DNA of 46,254 nt from Farysia itapuensis (taxonomy: Eukaryota; Basidiomycota; Ustilaginomycetes; Ustilaginales; Ustilaginaceae): positions 1 through 46,254 of the forward strand of contig JALBYC010000046.1 of assembly GCA_023212645.1 (NCBI GenBank). The letters are read 5' to 3'. Below, piece by piece: positions 8,038 through 17,802 of this stretch (positions are counted from its first letter, which is position 1; each line of letters begins with the position of its first letter). The translations under genes were made by a program, and so were the position numbers. A model generated the notes under the pieces. The model made no database searches. It was given only the letters and a program-made list of their open reading frames with translations, and had not been told where the DNA came from.

Positions 8038-10641
8038 ATGCCTCCTTCGACCAGACGGGACGTCCGCCTGAGCGCGAGCCTTCCAGATCCTTCAACCTCT
8101 CACACACCTCTGCGCTCGATAGAGCCGAGTAGGTCCGGCTACTTCCTGGTTCCCAACATGGAAGCCATCCTCGAAAACTTTGAGCAGTTCAAGAGGAAGC
8201 ACATTTCTCAAAACAGGGAGGTCATCAAGGCGAATGCGTTAGCGCAGCAACGTATACGAGAATTGGAGACCCGCATACAAGTTCTGGAATGCGAAAAGGT
8301 GGAACAGGCTCTTGCAGTTCTGCCTATGCAAGCTCACCTCAGTCGTCTTCAGCACGCCCTTACATCAATACAGTATGCCTGGACCGCTATTGGGCAAGAT
8401 CTAAGCTCTGTCTCTCAAGGCTTTGGCAAGGACATGCCGCGAGAAAACAAGCTTCCTCACATCCTCGAACCCAGTACGATGCATTTTCATCCGCCTTCAA
8501 AGAGGATAACGATCGAACCAAATCCAAACGCAGCAAGTGTGGTCAGATCCGTTGCAAAAACCCCCGAACATCATCTGCAAATCCTTTCAGAAGACGATGA
8601 GCACTACGTAGCGGATACGCTCAACCTGGAGAAATCCTCCGCTGCATATAGCATTGGTGACAAAAAAGAATGGGAAGATGACAATCCAATTGACGTCAAG
8701 AACAGCGTACAGTCCTCCCAACGCCGCATTTTTGGGTCTTCTTTGGACGTTGACGGAGCCCCATCGCCGATGGGTAGCCCAGGGCTGCCGCTCAATTTCG
8801 CACACGCTTTCGACGACACATCGTATTCGAAGAAGGAAAAGCGATTGGTCGGCCAAAGTACTAGATCAGCCGAAATTTTACAGCAAATTCAAGAAGAAAG
8901 GACGCAAGCTCGTCGTTCGGGCCGCAAATCCGGCCGCAGACAGAGCGGGCTGCTATTGCAGACAGTGCATCCGACAGACTCCAATGTCGATTCTTACCTG
9001 CAGGCGTCAGTAGAAGAGTCAAATCGCCTTGCTCAATTACCTGACCTGGACGTAAAGACTTGGTCTCGAGGCGATGCTTCTTCACAAGCACATTCTGTAT
9101 ACTCGCAACCTCTAGCAGTCTCAGTCAAATCGACTCTGGTACATGAAAACAATCTGCAAGAAGAGAGAGTGCTGCAGGAATCTACGAATCTAGCACCGGT
9201 ATCGCCACCGCAAAACCTCGTCAAGCCTACTGCTCGAAAGGCGCGTCGACAGACTCTCGAACCTACTCTGAGGGCGAAAAAGACTGAGGGAGAAGACTTG
9301 TCAACAATGCCGCTAGCTACTCCAGCGGGCCGTAAACGCAAAACTCCCGCACTTGACTCGGGCGAGGTCATGTCTGTACCCCCTCCTATTCACTCGGCCG
9401 TTAGCACACCTGGCCAAGCACTTGACGCAGATCTGGATCCCCAGACCGGGCGCGCGAGAAGAACACGCAAGAGCGTCAACTATGCTCTGCCCAAACTCAA
9501 CACCAAGATGCGAAAGCCTGACCCTAGCGAGTTGATTCCGGCTGCAACTCCTCAGCGATCAGCGTTAGGCACACCCGTGACAGCTGAAGTCGCAAAGACA
9601 GGTGATCTTACCGAGATTCGTAAGCAGCATGAAGCCTCTACTACCCACCTGTCCCCCATAGATAACGCCTCTCTTGTGCGCGAACAAGGCAGTCCAACAC
9701 GATCAGCAGATCGCAAGAGGATGTACGACGAGGACGAGAACGGTCAGGATGGATTCATGGATCAAGCAGACTTGTTTGAACTTCGACGACGCCTTCTTAT
9801 GCGTGATGATACTAAAGACAGTGCGAACACACTTTTGACCAATGATCCACAGCAGCAATCCAAAGCCTTGTGGAATGCCAGAGCGGTCGAGCCGACTTCT
9901 TCGGATGACGACGGCAGGATCTCGCGCGCTACCAGCGCTGCAGACTTGGACGAGCTTGCCAGTATGGAAGGCGCTTTGAGCGACTTTTCGACATCGGACG
10001 ATGGCGCTCAAATTCCGCCTCCTCGGACTAAACCGCCATCGTCATCGCTATCGGCTCAAATGCTCACCACTTCGTCATCCGACAGCTTATACGCTTGTCC
10101 TCCTGTCGGCTCCGAATCTGCCAGCCGCAAAGTCTTTCTCAACAAAAAAGCGACTCCTGGCGTCCGCAGACCTATGTCACTACATCCAAGCAAGAAGGCA
10201 GTGTCCGGCGTGAATGCACAAGCAAAACCTGCTTCGTTCATCGCCGACTCAAAGGTCAATCGGACTGCGTTGTCCCTCCCCGCCGAAAGTGCACATTCGT
10301 CGACTGGTCTGGCAGCGGGGATGAAGCCCAGACAGCGACCGTCGAGCTCTGCCCTCATGTTCTCAGACGCTACAGGTCGTTCTGAAGAAATCCAAGCCAT
10401 TGGCTTGACACACAGGCCTAAAGCCCTTTCCGGATCCACTACGACCGGCGGAGAGCACTACTTGGTCAAGACAGCTGGCGAACCCATGAATCGAATGCCG
10501 AATTCAAACTCCAGTCATCGAGGAGCTTTGCACTCTGTTCTGACAAATGAGACAGCTTCAGCGCAGGGCACGCCACGAGTGGGAGCAAGGGCTCTTCCAG
10601 CCGCATCCACTCCTTTCTTCAAGGGTAGCTCCAGATCTTAG
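8038..10641 (+). CDS. sgo1: Shugoshin (centromeric cohesin protector)
   Basis: 867 residues, intron-free. Residues about 41-125 form the N-terminal coiled coil (ILENFEQFKRKHISQNREV...QQRIRELETRIQVLE) that in shugoshins dimerises and recruits PP2A-B56. Residues about 470-496 carry the diagnostic basic C-terminal motif (GRARRTRKSVNYALP followed by LNTKMRK), which binds histone H2A phosphorylated by Bub1 and is needed for centromere targeting. Between and after these lie long disordered Ser/Thr/Pro-rich stretches, normal for the family. The predicted role is protection of Rec8/Rad21 cohesin from separase and/or chromosome bi-orientation sensing. The chosen ATG gives a 40-residue extension before the coil; ATG at 8158 (Met41) begins right at the coil and is an alternative start. 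Only one shugoshin is seen here, so its Sgo1/Sgo2 type is undecided. Confidence 0.88.
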   Translation: MPPSTRRDVRLSASLPDPSTSHTPLRSIEPSRSGYFLVPNMEAILENFEQFKRKHISQNREVIKANALAQQRIRELETRIQVLECEKVEQALAVLPMQAHLSRLQHALTSIQYAWTAIGQDLSSVSQGFGKDMPRENKLPHILEPSTMHFHPPSKRITIEPNPNAASVVRSVAKTPEHHLQILSEDDEHYVADTLNLEKSSAAYSIGDKKEWEDDNPIDVKNSVQSSQRRIFGSSLDVDGAPSPMGSPGLPLNFAHAFDDTSYSKKEKRLVGQSTRSAEILQQIQEERTQARRSGRKSGRRQSGLLLQTVHPTDSNVDSYLQASVEESNRLAQLPDLDVKTWSRGDASSQAHSVYSQPLAVSVKSTLVHENNLQEERVLQESTNLAPVSPPQNLVKPTARKARRQTLEPTLRAKKTEGEDLSTMPLATPAGRKRKTPALDSGEVMSVPPPIHSAVSTPGQALDADLDPQTGRARRTRKSVNYALPKLNTKMRKPDPSELIPAATPQRSALGTPVTAEVAKTGDLTEIRKQHEASTTHLSPIDNASLVREQGSPTRSADRKRMYDEDENGQDGFMDQADLFELRRRLLMRDDTKDSANTLLTNDPQQQSKALWNARAVEPTSSDDDGRISRATSAADLDELASMEGALSDFSTSDDGAQIPPPRTKPPSSSLSAQMLTTSSSDSLYACPPVGSESASRKVFLNKKATPGVRRPMSLHPSKKAVSGVNAQAKPASFIADSKVNRTALSLPAESAHSSTGLAAGMKPRQRPSSSALMFSDATGRSEEIQAIGLTHRPKALSGSTTTGGEHYLVKTAGEPMNRMPNSNSSHRGALHSVLTNETASAQGTPRVGARALPAASTPFFKGSSRS

Positions 10642-10828
10642 ACCATGCATGCCCGCCACATGCATCAATGAAGACGTTTCAGCATCAATTTGGTGAATTG
10701 GTGATATTGGTGAAAGCGTGAATTTACTCATGTTAGGTTGGGAACTGGGATTCTTGTCGTCTGCACGTCTGCGTCTGTGCGCCCTGCCTTCTTCCTGACA
10801 TCGGACGCCTCACCCACTGCCAGCAACC

Positions 10829-11417
10829 ATGGCAGCCGCAGCGGCACTCGTACAAGAGCAGGAACAGCAGATCCGTGCGCAGTCATATTATGCTGAGAAC
10901 GTGACTCACAATGCCAAGCAGGTAGAATAGTAAGTAGCTTGAGCACACGTTCTCTCGCATGGTCTTGAGCTGACGTGCTTGTCTGTACCGTAGCGTACGC
11001 TCTACATCGCTGTCCATTGCTGGCTCGGTAGCTGGCGTACTGGGCCTGACGAACTTTCTGGGATTCGGATTCTACGCGCTCTCGGTGCTGTTGGTCAATC
11101 TTGTGGTGCTCGGCCTGAATGCGCACGGCAATCCCAGCAAATACTTTGTCTCGCCATCACCACCAACGCAACCACTCAAAACTTTATCGAAAACAACAGC
11201 GACAAAGACGCCGGCTGCTTTGACCATCGACCCTAGATCTGGCATCTTCAAGCCTACAGACATTGCCATGTTTCTCATCAATGGACTGACAGAAAACGCC
11301 TTCAGCTTTATCCTTTGGTGGACTTTCTGGTATGGAATTGTTCATGGTAAGTTTGATCGCCCATTCATTTCTGCGACCTGTATGCTGACCTAGCTATTCT
11401 CTGTAGTATACGACTAA
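10829..11417 (+). CDS. emc6: ER membrane protein complex subunit 6 (EMC6), 3 exons
   Basis: Exons 10829-10929, 10994-11346 and 11407-11417 join into 154 codons. The splices are TA|GTAAGT...TAG|C and G|GTAAGT...TAG|TA; the last exon encodes only the end of the terminal VYD and the stop. The product has a short cytosolic N-terminus, then closely spaced hydrophobic helices (SIAGSVAGVLGLTNFLGFGFYALSVLLVNLVVLGL) and a conserved C-terminal block (MFLINGLTENAFSFILWWTFWYGIVHVYD), which is the EMC6 signature. EMC inserts tail-anchored and multipass proteins into the ER membrane. A loop of about 40 residues rich in Thr/Pro separates the two membrane parts and looks longer than usual. Tail to tail with SF3b4. 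Confidence 0.9.
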
Positions 11418-11515
11418 AGCAACCTCAATTTGCATCTGACAATCCCTCCCAAAAGCCTATCGCTGCAATGATGTGAAATGTTGAATACTAGTACATGGCG
11501 GAAACTGATGAACGG

Positions 11516-12343
11516 CTACTGTTGTGGGTATGAGGCGAAGCCAGTGTGATACGATTGTTGATAAGGTTGCAGTGTTGTCGGGTCTGCTGGATTATAGGCT
11601 GGCACGTAGGCAGACTCCAGTTGCGTCGATGCAGGAGGTGGGTATGCGCCCCAATTTGGGAGCTGAGAGCCGGCGGGAGGCGCACCTGGTGGTGGTGCTT
11701 GCATTTGCGATGGAACAGGTGGAGGTAGAGCATTGTTCTTTCGTGCCTGAGCGGCGAGCAGACGCTCTGCAGCTGTGCCGTGCGTTTCGCCGGACTTGGA
11801 GTCCTTCTTCATCGCATAAGCCACAGTGATGTTCTTATTGAGCAAAAATTGGCCGTTGAGCGCCTCGATGGCAGCATCAGCAGCTTCGAAGCTGTCAAAC
11901 GACACAAAGCCATAGTTCTTTGAATCAGCTGTGGCGGCATCTCTGGCAACTTTGGGCACTCCAACAATGGTGCCAAAGGTGGAGAACGCTTCGTAGAGCA
12001 ACCTTTCGTCCACTGCTGGGTCTAAGCTGCCGACAAAGAGATTGGCGCCAATATCGATCTGCTTACGGTCACCGGATGCCTTGTTGACTCGTATTGGCTT
12101 TCCATACAGCTTTAAGCCGTTCATTACCTTGCATGCGTAATCGGCGTCTTGCTCTGTCTGGAACTCGGCAAAGCCGTAGCTTTGGTGCGTCTGTGTGATG
12201 CGGTCTTTTGGGAGATGCAAGTTGACTAGTGGTCCAGCCTGCGTCATGAGCTCCCACATGAGTGCATCAGTGGCACGTTCATCTATGTTGCCCACGTAGC
12301 AGGTCGCGTCCTGATTGCGATCAAGCTCCGGGGGTCTCGACAT
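11516..12343 (-). CDS. Splicing factor 3B subunit 4 (SF3b4/Hsh49)
   Basis: 275 residues from ATG 12343 ([19 protein letters not shown]). An in-frame ATG 19 codons upstream exists, but the family begins directly at the chosen Met. RRM1 spans about residues 13-91 (RNP2 CYVGNI, RNP1 YGFAEF) and RRM2 about 100-178 (RNP2 LFVGSL, RNP1 YGFVSF), followed by a Pro/Ala/Tyr-rich tail, exactly the SF3b4 plan. It is a core component of the U2 snRNP SF3b complex that contacts pre-mRNA near the branch site and binds SF3b2. The tail is shorter than in animals. Intron-free. Confidence 0.93.
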   Translation of the reverse strand: MSRPPELDRNQDATCYVGNIDERATDALMWELMTQAGPLVNLHLPKDRITQTHQSYGFAEFQTEQDADYACKVMNGLKLYGKPIRVNKASGDRKQIDIGANLFVGSLDPAVDERLLYEAFSTFGTIVGVPKVARDAATADSKNYGFVSFDSFEAADAAIEALNGQFLLNKNITVAYAMKKDSKSGETHGTAAERLLAAQARKNNALPPPVPSQMQAPPPGAPPAGSQLPNWGAYPPPASTQLESAYVPAYNPADPTTLQPYQQSYHTGFASYPQQ

Positions 12344-12822
12344 TGTGTCCGGTCTATGTGCTGTCGGTTGAGAAGAAAGACTTTTGCAACTGCGAAGCAA
12401 CGGTCCAGCACAGCATCGGGCTAGGAAATCGGAGATATTGAGATCGTTCTGAGTGTCAATAGTCTAACAGACCAGTATTCGCGTTTCGGATATATCGGCC
12501 CCACAAAATGCAGTCAGCCTCATTCCTTTGCAACACAAAGAGGTCCGAAAAGCGAGCTATAAGGTTTCCAAGCGGTTCCGAAGGTACTCATGAGCTCAGC
12601 ATGACGCTAGTTGTTGCAAATACCAGCAGAACCGCTGGAGAAGCTCAGGTCGAAAGGCTCTCGGGTCCTCGGCAACTATTTTTTTTTAGATTTGAGCTTT
12701 TCTTTTTGAAACCCGCTTCGCGCTTCGGCTGGCGATATCTGTCCGGGTAAATAACAGCTCGCGATTCGCCTCTGCCGAACCACGAGCGCTTGCGGCCAGA
12801 TGCGCCTACCTTCTTGCAGACC
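12344..12822. promoter_or_regulatory. Divergent spacer between SF3b4 and MFS transporter
   Basis: About 480 bp between divergent starts, therefore holding both promoters. A T9 run lies at 12679-12687 and a TTCTTTTTG tract follows it. There is no convincing TATA box and no gene. Confidence 0.5.
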
Positions 12823-14238
12823 ATGTCCGAGACTCCCTTCAACCAACGCAAAGACTCTGACGAGCATGTGTCTAGCGAGCCTTCGTCGTCAAGTCATACA
12901 GATGTCGAAATAGCTCCATTTCACGCCGGCATGTCGGCCAAAACCGAAAAAGACCTTGGCAAGGCGGTCGTCGAGGCACAAGGAGAGGATGCGGAGATCT
13001 ACTTTCCTGAAGGCGGTTTCAAAGGCTGGCTCTGTGTGTTTGGCGGCTGGTGGTGCACCTTTGTCACCTTTGGCTATTTGAATGCATACGGTCTCTTTCA
13101 AGAATACTACCAGACGACGTTCTTGGCTGACAAGAGTCCGTCGCAAATTGCGTGGATTGGCGCGTTTCAGTACTTTCTCATGTTCTCACCTGCCATCTTT
13201 GCCGGCAGGCTGTTCGATCTTGGCTTTTTCCGACCGCTTTTCACCGTTGGCTGCGTGCTGTTGGTCTTCAGCCAAATGATGGTCAGTTTGTGCAGCTCTT
13301 ACTACCAACTCTTTCTTGCCCAAGGCGTCGGTCTTGGTCTGGGCTTTGGACTGGTTTTTAACCTTGCCATCAATTGTCCAGCGCACTACTTCAACCGAAG
13401 AAGAGGACTCGCTCTTGGCGTGGTTGCATCAGGCTCATCGACTGGCGGTGTCATCTTCCCCATCTTGGTGCGCAACGCCATCCCACGTATCGGCTATGGC
13501 TGGACCATGCGTGTGGTTGGCTTTATCGCGCTTTTCTGCGTCATCGTCGCCTACTTGTCGCTCAGCACAAGACTGCCACCAGCCATCGACGTCCGAGACA
13601 AGTCAAAAGGCGGCTGGAGCCAAGTGCAATGGTACCAGTTTAGCGCTTTCAGAAATCCGGCGTACTCTTTCTTCGTCGCCGGTGCAGCTTTCGTCATGTT
13701 TGGCCTATACACGCCGTTCTCGTACATTGATGTTTGGACAGGCGGAGGATCTGGCTCAATCATCGCGGGTAACGGCTACTACCTTTCCATCCTTAACGCC
13801 GCTTCTAGCTTTGGTCGAATCTTGCCCGGCCTGGTTGCAGATCGCTTTGGAAGGATCAACACTGTGCTGCCACACTTAGCAGTGTCAGGCATCTTGATCT
13901 ACATCTTTCCGCTTTGCACAAATGTGGGAGGTCTGGTCACCTTCTGCATCTTGTTTGGCTTCACATCCGGGTGCTATGTTTCTCTGATCCCGGCATGCTC
14001 GGCTCAGCTCGGATCGACCGCGACGGTCGGCACACGAAACGGTATGATGTTCTTCCTCATGTCCTTTGGAGGGCTCTTTGGCACGCCGATCTCTGGCGCC
14101 ATTCTCGGCAATCCTCCAAACTACGACTGGTGGGCTACCGCAGGCTATTCTGCCACTATGGTCACTCTTGGCTCCATCTGCATCTTCTTCTCCCGCTGGT
14201 ACGCGGTCGACAAGAAGCTACTCAAGGGCAAGATCTGA
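12823..14238 (+). CDS. MFS transporter, monocarboxylate (MCT/SLC16-like) family
   Basis: 471 residues from ATG 12823 (ACCATGTCC context; an in-frame ATG at 12790 adds 11 residues). A hydrophilic N-terminus of about 75 residues precedes twelve predicted membrane segments. The first segment begins with the family motif EGGFKGWLCVFGGWW (compare the D-G-G-x-x-GW signature of MCT proteins), followed by FGYLNAYGLFQEYYQ typical of fungal members such as the Mch proteins. A RRRGLALG loop and GSSTGGVIFP in segment five also fit. Fungal homologues move monocarboxylates, riboflavin or unknown metabolites, so the substrate cannot be assigned. Probably plasma membrane. Intron-free. Confidence 0.88.
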   Translation: MSETPFNQRKDSDEHVSSEPSSSSHTDVEIAPFHAGMSAKTEKDLGKAVVEAQGEDAEIYFPEGGFKGWLCVFGGWWCTFVTFGYLNAYGLFQEYYQTTFLADKSPSQIAWIGAFQYFLMFSPAIFAGRLFDLGFFRPLFTVGCVLLVFSQMMVSLCSSYYQLFLAQGVGLGLGFGLVFNLAINCPAHYFNRRRGLALGVVASGSSTGGVIFPILVRNAIPRIGYGWTMRVVGFIALFCVIVAYLSLSTRLPPAIDVRDKSKGGWSQVQWYQFSAFRNPAYSFFVAGAAFVMFGLYTPFSYIDVWTGGGSGSIIAGNGYYLSILNAASSFGRILPGLVADRFGRINTVLPHLAVSGILIYIFPLCTNVGGLVTFCILFGFTSGCYVSLIPACSAQLGSTATVGTRNGMMFFLMSFGGLFGTPISGAILGNPPNYDWWATAGYSATMVTLGSICIFFSRWYAVDKKLLKGKI

Positions 14239-14443
14239 AATCTATCCTCCTTCATTCGCATTGCATTGCTCGCAGTCTGTACTTTATCACGCTTTATTTC
14301 AACCAGCTACAATTCTGGGACAAGGTTTTCCTCGGCTTCATTCTCGTGCATCCCCGCGACGCCTAAGCTCGCTGCGCTTGTTCTTCGACCTTGTGGCCAC
14401 TTGATCTACTAGTCAAAACTCTGATGAAGGGGGGACAAAGGAG

Positions 14444-14706
14444 GCCTCTGTGGCGCAGCAGTTTCAGCGTATCTGGATCCGGTTTTCAAAGGTACTGCTG
14501 AACTGCAGCAGCTTTCTAGCTCGTGAGTCCGCGAGCAGGAAGGGGAGGGCGGCTTGGGTCCTCGGAGTGGGGGTTATATGGGTTCGATTTCGAGGGATCG
14601 ATTCCCCTTGTCTCAAGCCTGTATGCTTCTGCTGCTAGGACAGGGGTCGTCTTCCCTCCTTCTGACAGATCCCAGAGGGTCGCGGGTGCAAATCCCGTCA
14701 GAGGCT
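14444..14706 (+). tRNA. Probable tRNA (anticodon reads CCG, Arg?) with a long intron
   Basis: The ends pair as a perfect 7-bp acceptor stem (GCCTCTG 14444-14450 with CAGAGGC 14699-14705). T8, a 4-bp D stem (14453-14456 with 14467-14470), a 5-bp anticodon stem (TCTGG 14472-14476 with CCAGA 14672-14676), a 5-nt variable loop and a 5-bp T stem with a 7-nt loop (14682-14698) all fit. If the intron lies after position 37 it is 14483-14670, about 188 bp, and the anticodon is CCG. TTTTTT at 14713 is a Pol III terminator. Odd points: the D loop has GT instead of GG, the T loop is TGCAAAT instead of TTCRANN, the discriminator is T, position 32 is A, and the inner GGTTCGATTTC and GGATCGATTCC also look like B boxes. 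It may be a divergent tRNA, a pseudogene or another Pol III RNA. Confidence 0.5.
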
Positions 14707-14712
14707 TCACCA

Positions 14713-14718
14713 TTTTTT
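14713..14718 (+). terminator. Pol III T-run terminator
   Basis: Six T residues seven bases past the tRNA-like 3' end, in the short gap before the stop codon of the DUF829 gene on the other strand. Confidence 0.55.
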
Positions 14719-14725
14719 GTTAGCG

Positions 14726-16012
14726 CTAGGCGAGCACGCTCTGATAGAACTGCGAAATCGTGGACCAGTAACCGTCAAAGTCGCTTCTGCCGATGCTGCA
14801 ATGAGCGGGTGTGTCCCACCTCCTCAGCTCGATCGACATGGGCGTACTGCTGAGATCTTGCTTGCGCTGTTCTTCCTTTTCCATCTCTATGAGTCGCGGA
14901 GGTTTGCCTGGCTGGACAGTGTCTGTCAAGTCTCTGGCATGCTCTTCGACAAAGCGCCAAGGTATCAGCTGGTCAGACTTGGTATACATGTACATTCGTG
15001 GTGGCATAATGTTCTTGCTCTCCTCTGTTGACTTGGCCGGTGCAGACGATAGCGACGTGACCCACTGCCAAGATTGGAGCGAGTTCAATCGACGTCTCAT
15101 CTTTTCGCCCCTTGTGAGGTCGCCCTTCACGGCTGTCCAGACCTTGAGACCCCACAGCAGGAGCCAGACAAAGAACCGGACCAAGGCTCGGAGCTTGGGC
15201 CGATTGGAAAGATGCATGGTAAATGCTGTCGAGCCAGTGTTTGGGTTAGACTTTCCTGGTGATGAGTCCATGATGAGAGAGAGGATGGATGGAAGGGATG
15301 CGTTGGGGCTTTTGCTGGTTAGAGCTGACATCTCGTCAAGAAATAGGGACAAGTTGTTCGCGCCTCCGTCTGAGAAGCTGTGAACGACGATACCACGAGG
15401 ATTTGCAGGCTCAGACGTCGCTTCGGCGGCATCTATCAGCGTCACTGTTGAATCTCCCAGCTCTGGCTTGTAGCTTGGCTTGTTGGGTGTAGATGTAATC
15501 TCCTTTACGATTGTCTGCAACTGCTGACGCCGTACTGTCTCGTTTGCGAGATAGCTCTTGCCGTCGGAGAGCTTGATGAGGATTGTGGACCCAGGAAAGA
15601 GAATGGAATAGGGCTGAGCATACTTTGCTACCAACCGTAGGGGGGCGTCCATCCAGCCAAAGATGACAACGTGGCTCGGCTCGCAACGTAAACGTCGGGT
15701 TGCAGCTATAGGTTGCAGCGGTGGCGCCAGCAGAGCCAGCTCGGACAAAGCCGGCAGAGGCTGTCGCTCTGACGGCCGTGAGATGCATGTTGTGTCGCCC
15801 AGCCGCGTGAAGCTTGGAAACACGAACTTGGACGGTGTCGTAGCACCAGACGTTTCTGCAGATCCTGATGCGGCGGGAGTGAATTTGAGCCCTACCTCGG
15901 GCGACAACGAAGCTTGAGCCATGTTGGACGAGTTGCGGATGGCGAGTCGATAGCTGAGATGCGTACACGGCTTGAGATAGACGCTACAGGACCTTTGTAG
16001 ACGACCAAGCAT
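14726..16012 (-). CDS. DUF829/TMEM53-like alpha/beta-hydrolase-fold protein
   Basis: Up to 428 residues, intron-free. ATG 15922 (MAQASLSPEVG) would give 398 residues; the longer form starts with a basic, Cys-containing stretch that could be a targeting signal, so the start is open. A VVIFGWMDAPLRLVAKYAQPY block (residues about 113-135) opens the DUF829 domain; GIVVHSFSDGG carries the expected nucleophile-elbow-like Ser, and the C-terminus ends with RMYMYTKSDQLIPW, then the His-containing HCSIGRSDF. A hydrophobic segment FFVWLLLWGLKVW may be membrane-associated. Human TMEM53 is a nuclear-envelope protein linked to BMP signalling; the fungal role is unknown. Head to head with the HDHD5-like gene. 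Confidence 0.78.
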   Translation of the reverse strand: MLGRLQRSCSVYLKPCTHLSYRLAIRNSSNMAQASLSPEVGLKFTPAASGSAETSGATTPSKFVFPSFTRLGDTTCISRPSERQPLPALSELALLAPPLQPIAATRRLRCEPSHVVIFGWMDAPLRLVAKYAQPYSILFPGSTILIKLSDGKSYLANETVRRQQLQTIVKEITSTPNKPSYKPELGDSTVTLIDAAEATSEPANPRGIVVHSFSDGGANNLSLFLDEMSALTSKSPNASLPSILSLIMDSSPGKSNPNTGSTAFTMHLSNRPKLRALVRFFVWLLLWGLKVWTAVKGDLTRGEKMRRRLNSLQSWQWVTSLSSAPAKSTEESKNIMPPRMYMYTKSDQLIPWRFVEEHARDLTDTVQPGKPPRLIEMEKEEQRKQDLSSTPMSIELRRWDTPAHCSIGRSDFDGYWSTISQFYQSVLA

Positions 16013-16115
16013 GCACGACGTTGGTGGACGAAGAGCCGTGGTTTAAGTGAAAGCGTCGGTAATTTGGGAGCGAAGTAATTAGCCGGGACCGGAAGCGTGA
16101 AATCACGATGGCGAA

Positions 16116-17553
16116 ATGGCTTCAACGCGCCTTGACGTTGAAGCGAGAAATTGCCGAACCGTCAAAGTGATGCGACTTCTTCCAAATCTGTCATCGAACA
16201 GTCACCGGGCTATGAGGGCATCAAGCACAACAATTGCTGCTCTGAGGGCAGCGCAAGGATGCTTGTCGCCCGTGTTGCAGCGCGCTAGCTGCGCAGAGCC
16301 GCGCTGCTATTCGACCACCCGTCTGCAGCGTCCACTTGCGTTCGCTTTCGACATTGACGGTGTACTCAAGGCAGGGCCAAAAGTGCTGCCAGAGGCAAAG
16401 AGAGCGCTTCAGATTCTACAAGGAGACAACCCTCGGCGCGAAAAGATCCCTTACATCTTTATCACAAATGGAGGCGGCAAGCACGAGTCAGCAAGAGCCA
16501 AAGATCTGGCGAGGGAGCTCGAAGTGCCCGTGAGTTTAGCTTGCCTGTATCCGCAAAGGGCTCACGACTGATTCGATTGTCTTCCTCAGGTGCAAGAACA
16601 GCAAGTGATACAAGCACATACAGTCATGAAGTCGCTCGTGCCTCTGTACGCAGACAAGCCAATACTGATGGTGGGAGGCCCAGAATTGCCAGCAGGTGCT
16701 GCACGAACAGTCATGGAGGGCTACGGCTTCCGAAACGTCTTTACTACACTGGATTTGCACGCATATGCCCCTGCTGCATGGCCATTTTCAGCCGTCGCTA
16801 CTGAACAGCTTGATCACATCCGACGGGAAGACTTCTCAAAGATCCAGTTCGCCGCTGTTCTCGTATTCCATGATACTCGCGACTGGGGGCGAGACATCCA
16901 GCTAATCATCGACGTTCTCAGATCCAACAACGGCGTCTTTGGTACCGAACATAGCCATGACCAACCTCCTCGGGAGCAGATCCCAATCTACTTCTCTCAT
17001 GGCGATTTGTGTAAGTTACAATTGCGAACGTTTCGCAAAACAGTTTCTGACCGTCGTCCCGAACTTGCTCAGTATGGGGAAATGACCACAGCGTCGTTCG
17101 CTTCGGGCAAGGAGCATTTAGACTGGCAATAGAGAATGTATGGAAGGTAAGTATACCGCACCCGCTATGGTCGAACGCAAGCTTATCCAATGTTCACAAC
17201 AGCACACTACGGGTCGAGATCTAGATTTCACAGTCTTTGGCAAACCACATCGCATTACCTACGACTACGCCAACGAGCTTCTCAGGGAGCTACTGATTCG
17301 AACGGCTGCCGAACAAGTCACGCCGGACCGAGCGAAAGCTGCCAAAGAGCTCGGTCCCAGCGTCTGGATGGTGGGCGACAATACCGAGAGCGACATTGCT
17401 GGCGCTGTAGACTACGGCTGGTCATCAGCACTAGTGCGGACAGGCGTCTACAAGGATGTCAACGGTCCGCCCAACCACAAACCAACGCTGCTGGTGGACA
17501 ACGTGGAAGAAGCAGTCAAGCAGGCCATTCAACTCGAGTGGAATGCGGCTTGA
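16116..17553 (+). CDS. HAD-superfamily CECR5/HDHD5-like mitochondrial protein, 4 exons
   Basis: Exons 16116-16529, 16590-17010, 17073-17146 and 17203-17553 (GTGAGT/GTAAGT donors, CAG acceptors) join to 419 residues. The N-terminus is a mitochondrial-type presequence rich in Arg, Ser and Ala. A second ATG at 16170 (MRLLPNLSS) starts exactly there and may be the true start. HAD motif I is FDIDGVL (Asp79 and Asp81), motif II is FITNGGG, and the C-terminal motif GDNTESDIAGA supplies the metal-binding Asp residues. The third exon encodes WGNDHSVVRFGQGAF and ties the halves together. The family belongs to HAD subclass IIA; human HDHD5 is mitochondrial with an undefined substrate, so a phosphatase role is inferred only. 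Confidence 0.88.
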
Positions 17554-17802
17554 CATGTTTAAAACCTGATTTCGGCTTTTTTGACCGCCCATCTTTTGTG
17601 GCTGAATTTTATTCAGTCTCCGAAGAAATAGAGTTGAAAAGTATTTCCGCATGCGGCTGCACATACGGTCCGGGCATTGAATGGTGGCTACCGCAAGGAA
17701 GAATGTTGCGCTCTGAAGCGAGCAATGTATATGAATTACGGTGACAGTGGTGTTTACTATGTGGGTATAATCGACCGTAGGATGCAAAAGGAATGTGGGG
17801 GT

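Noticed and set aside
14524..14615. A second, nested tRNA inside the tRNA-like intron
   Set aside because: B-box-like sequence is present but the acceptor and T stems have mismatches and no A box fits.
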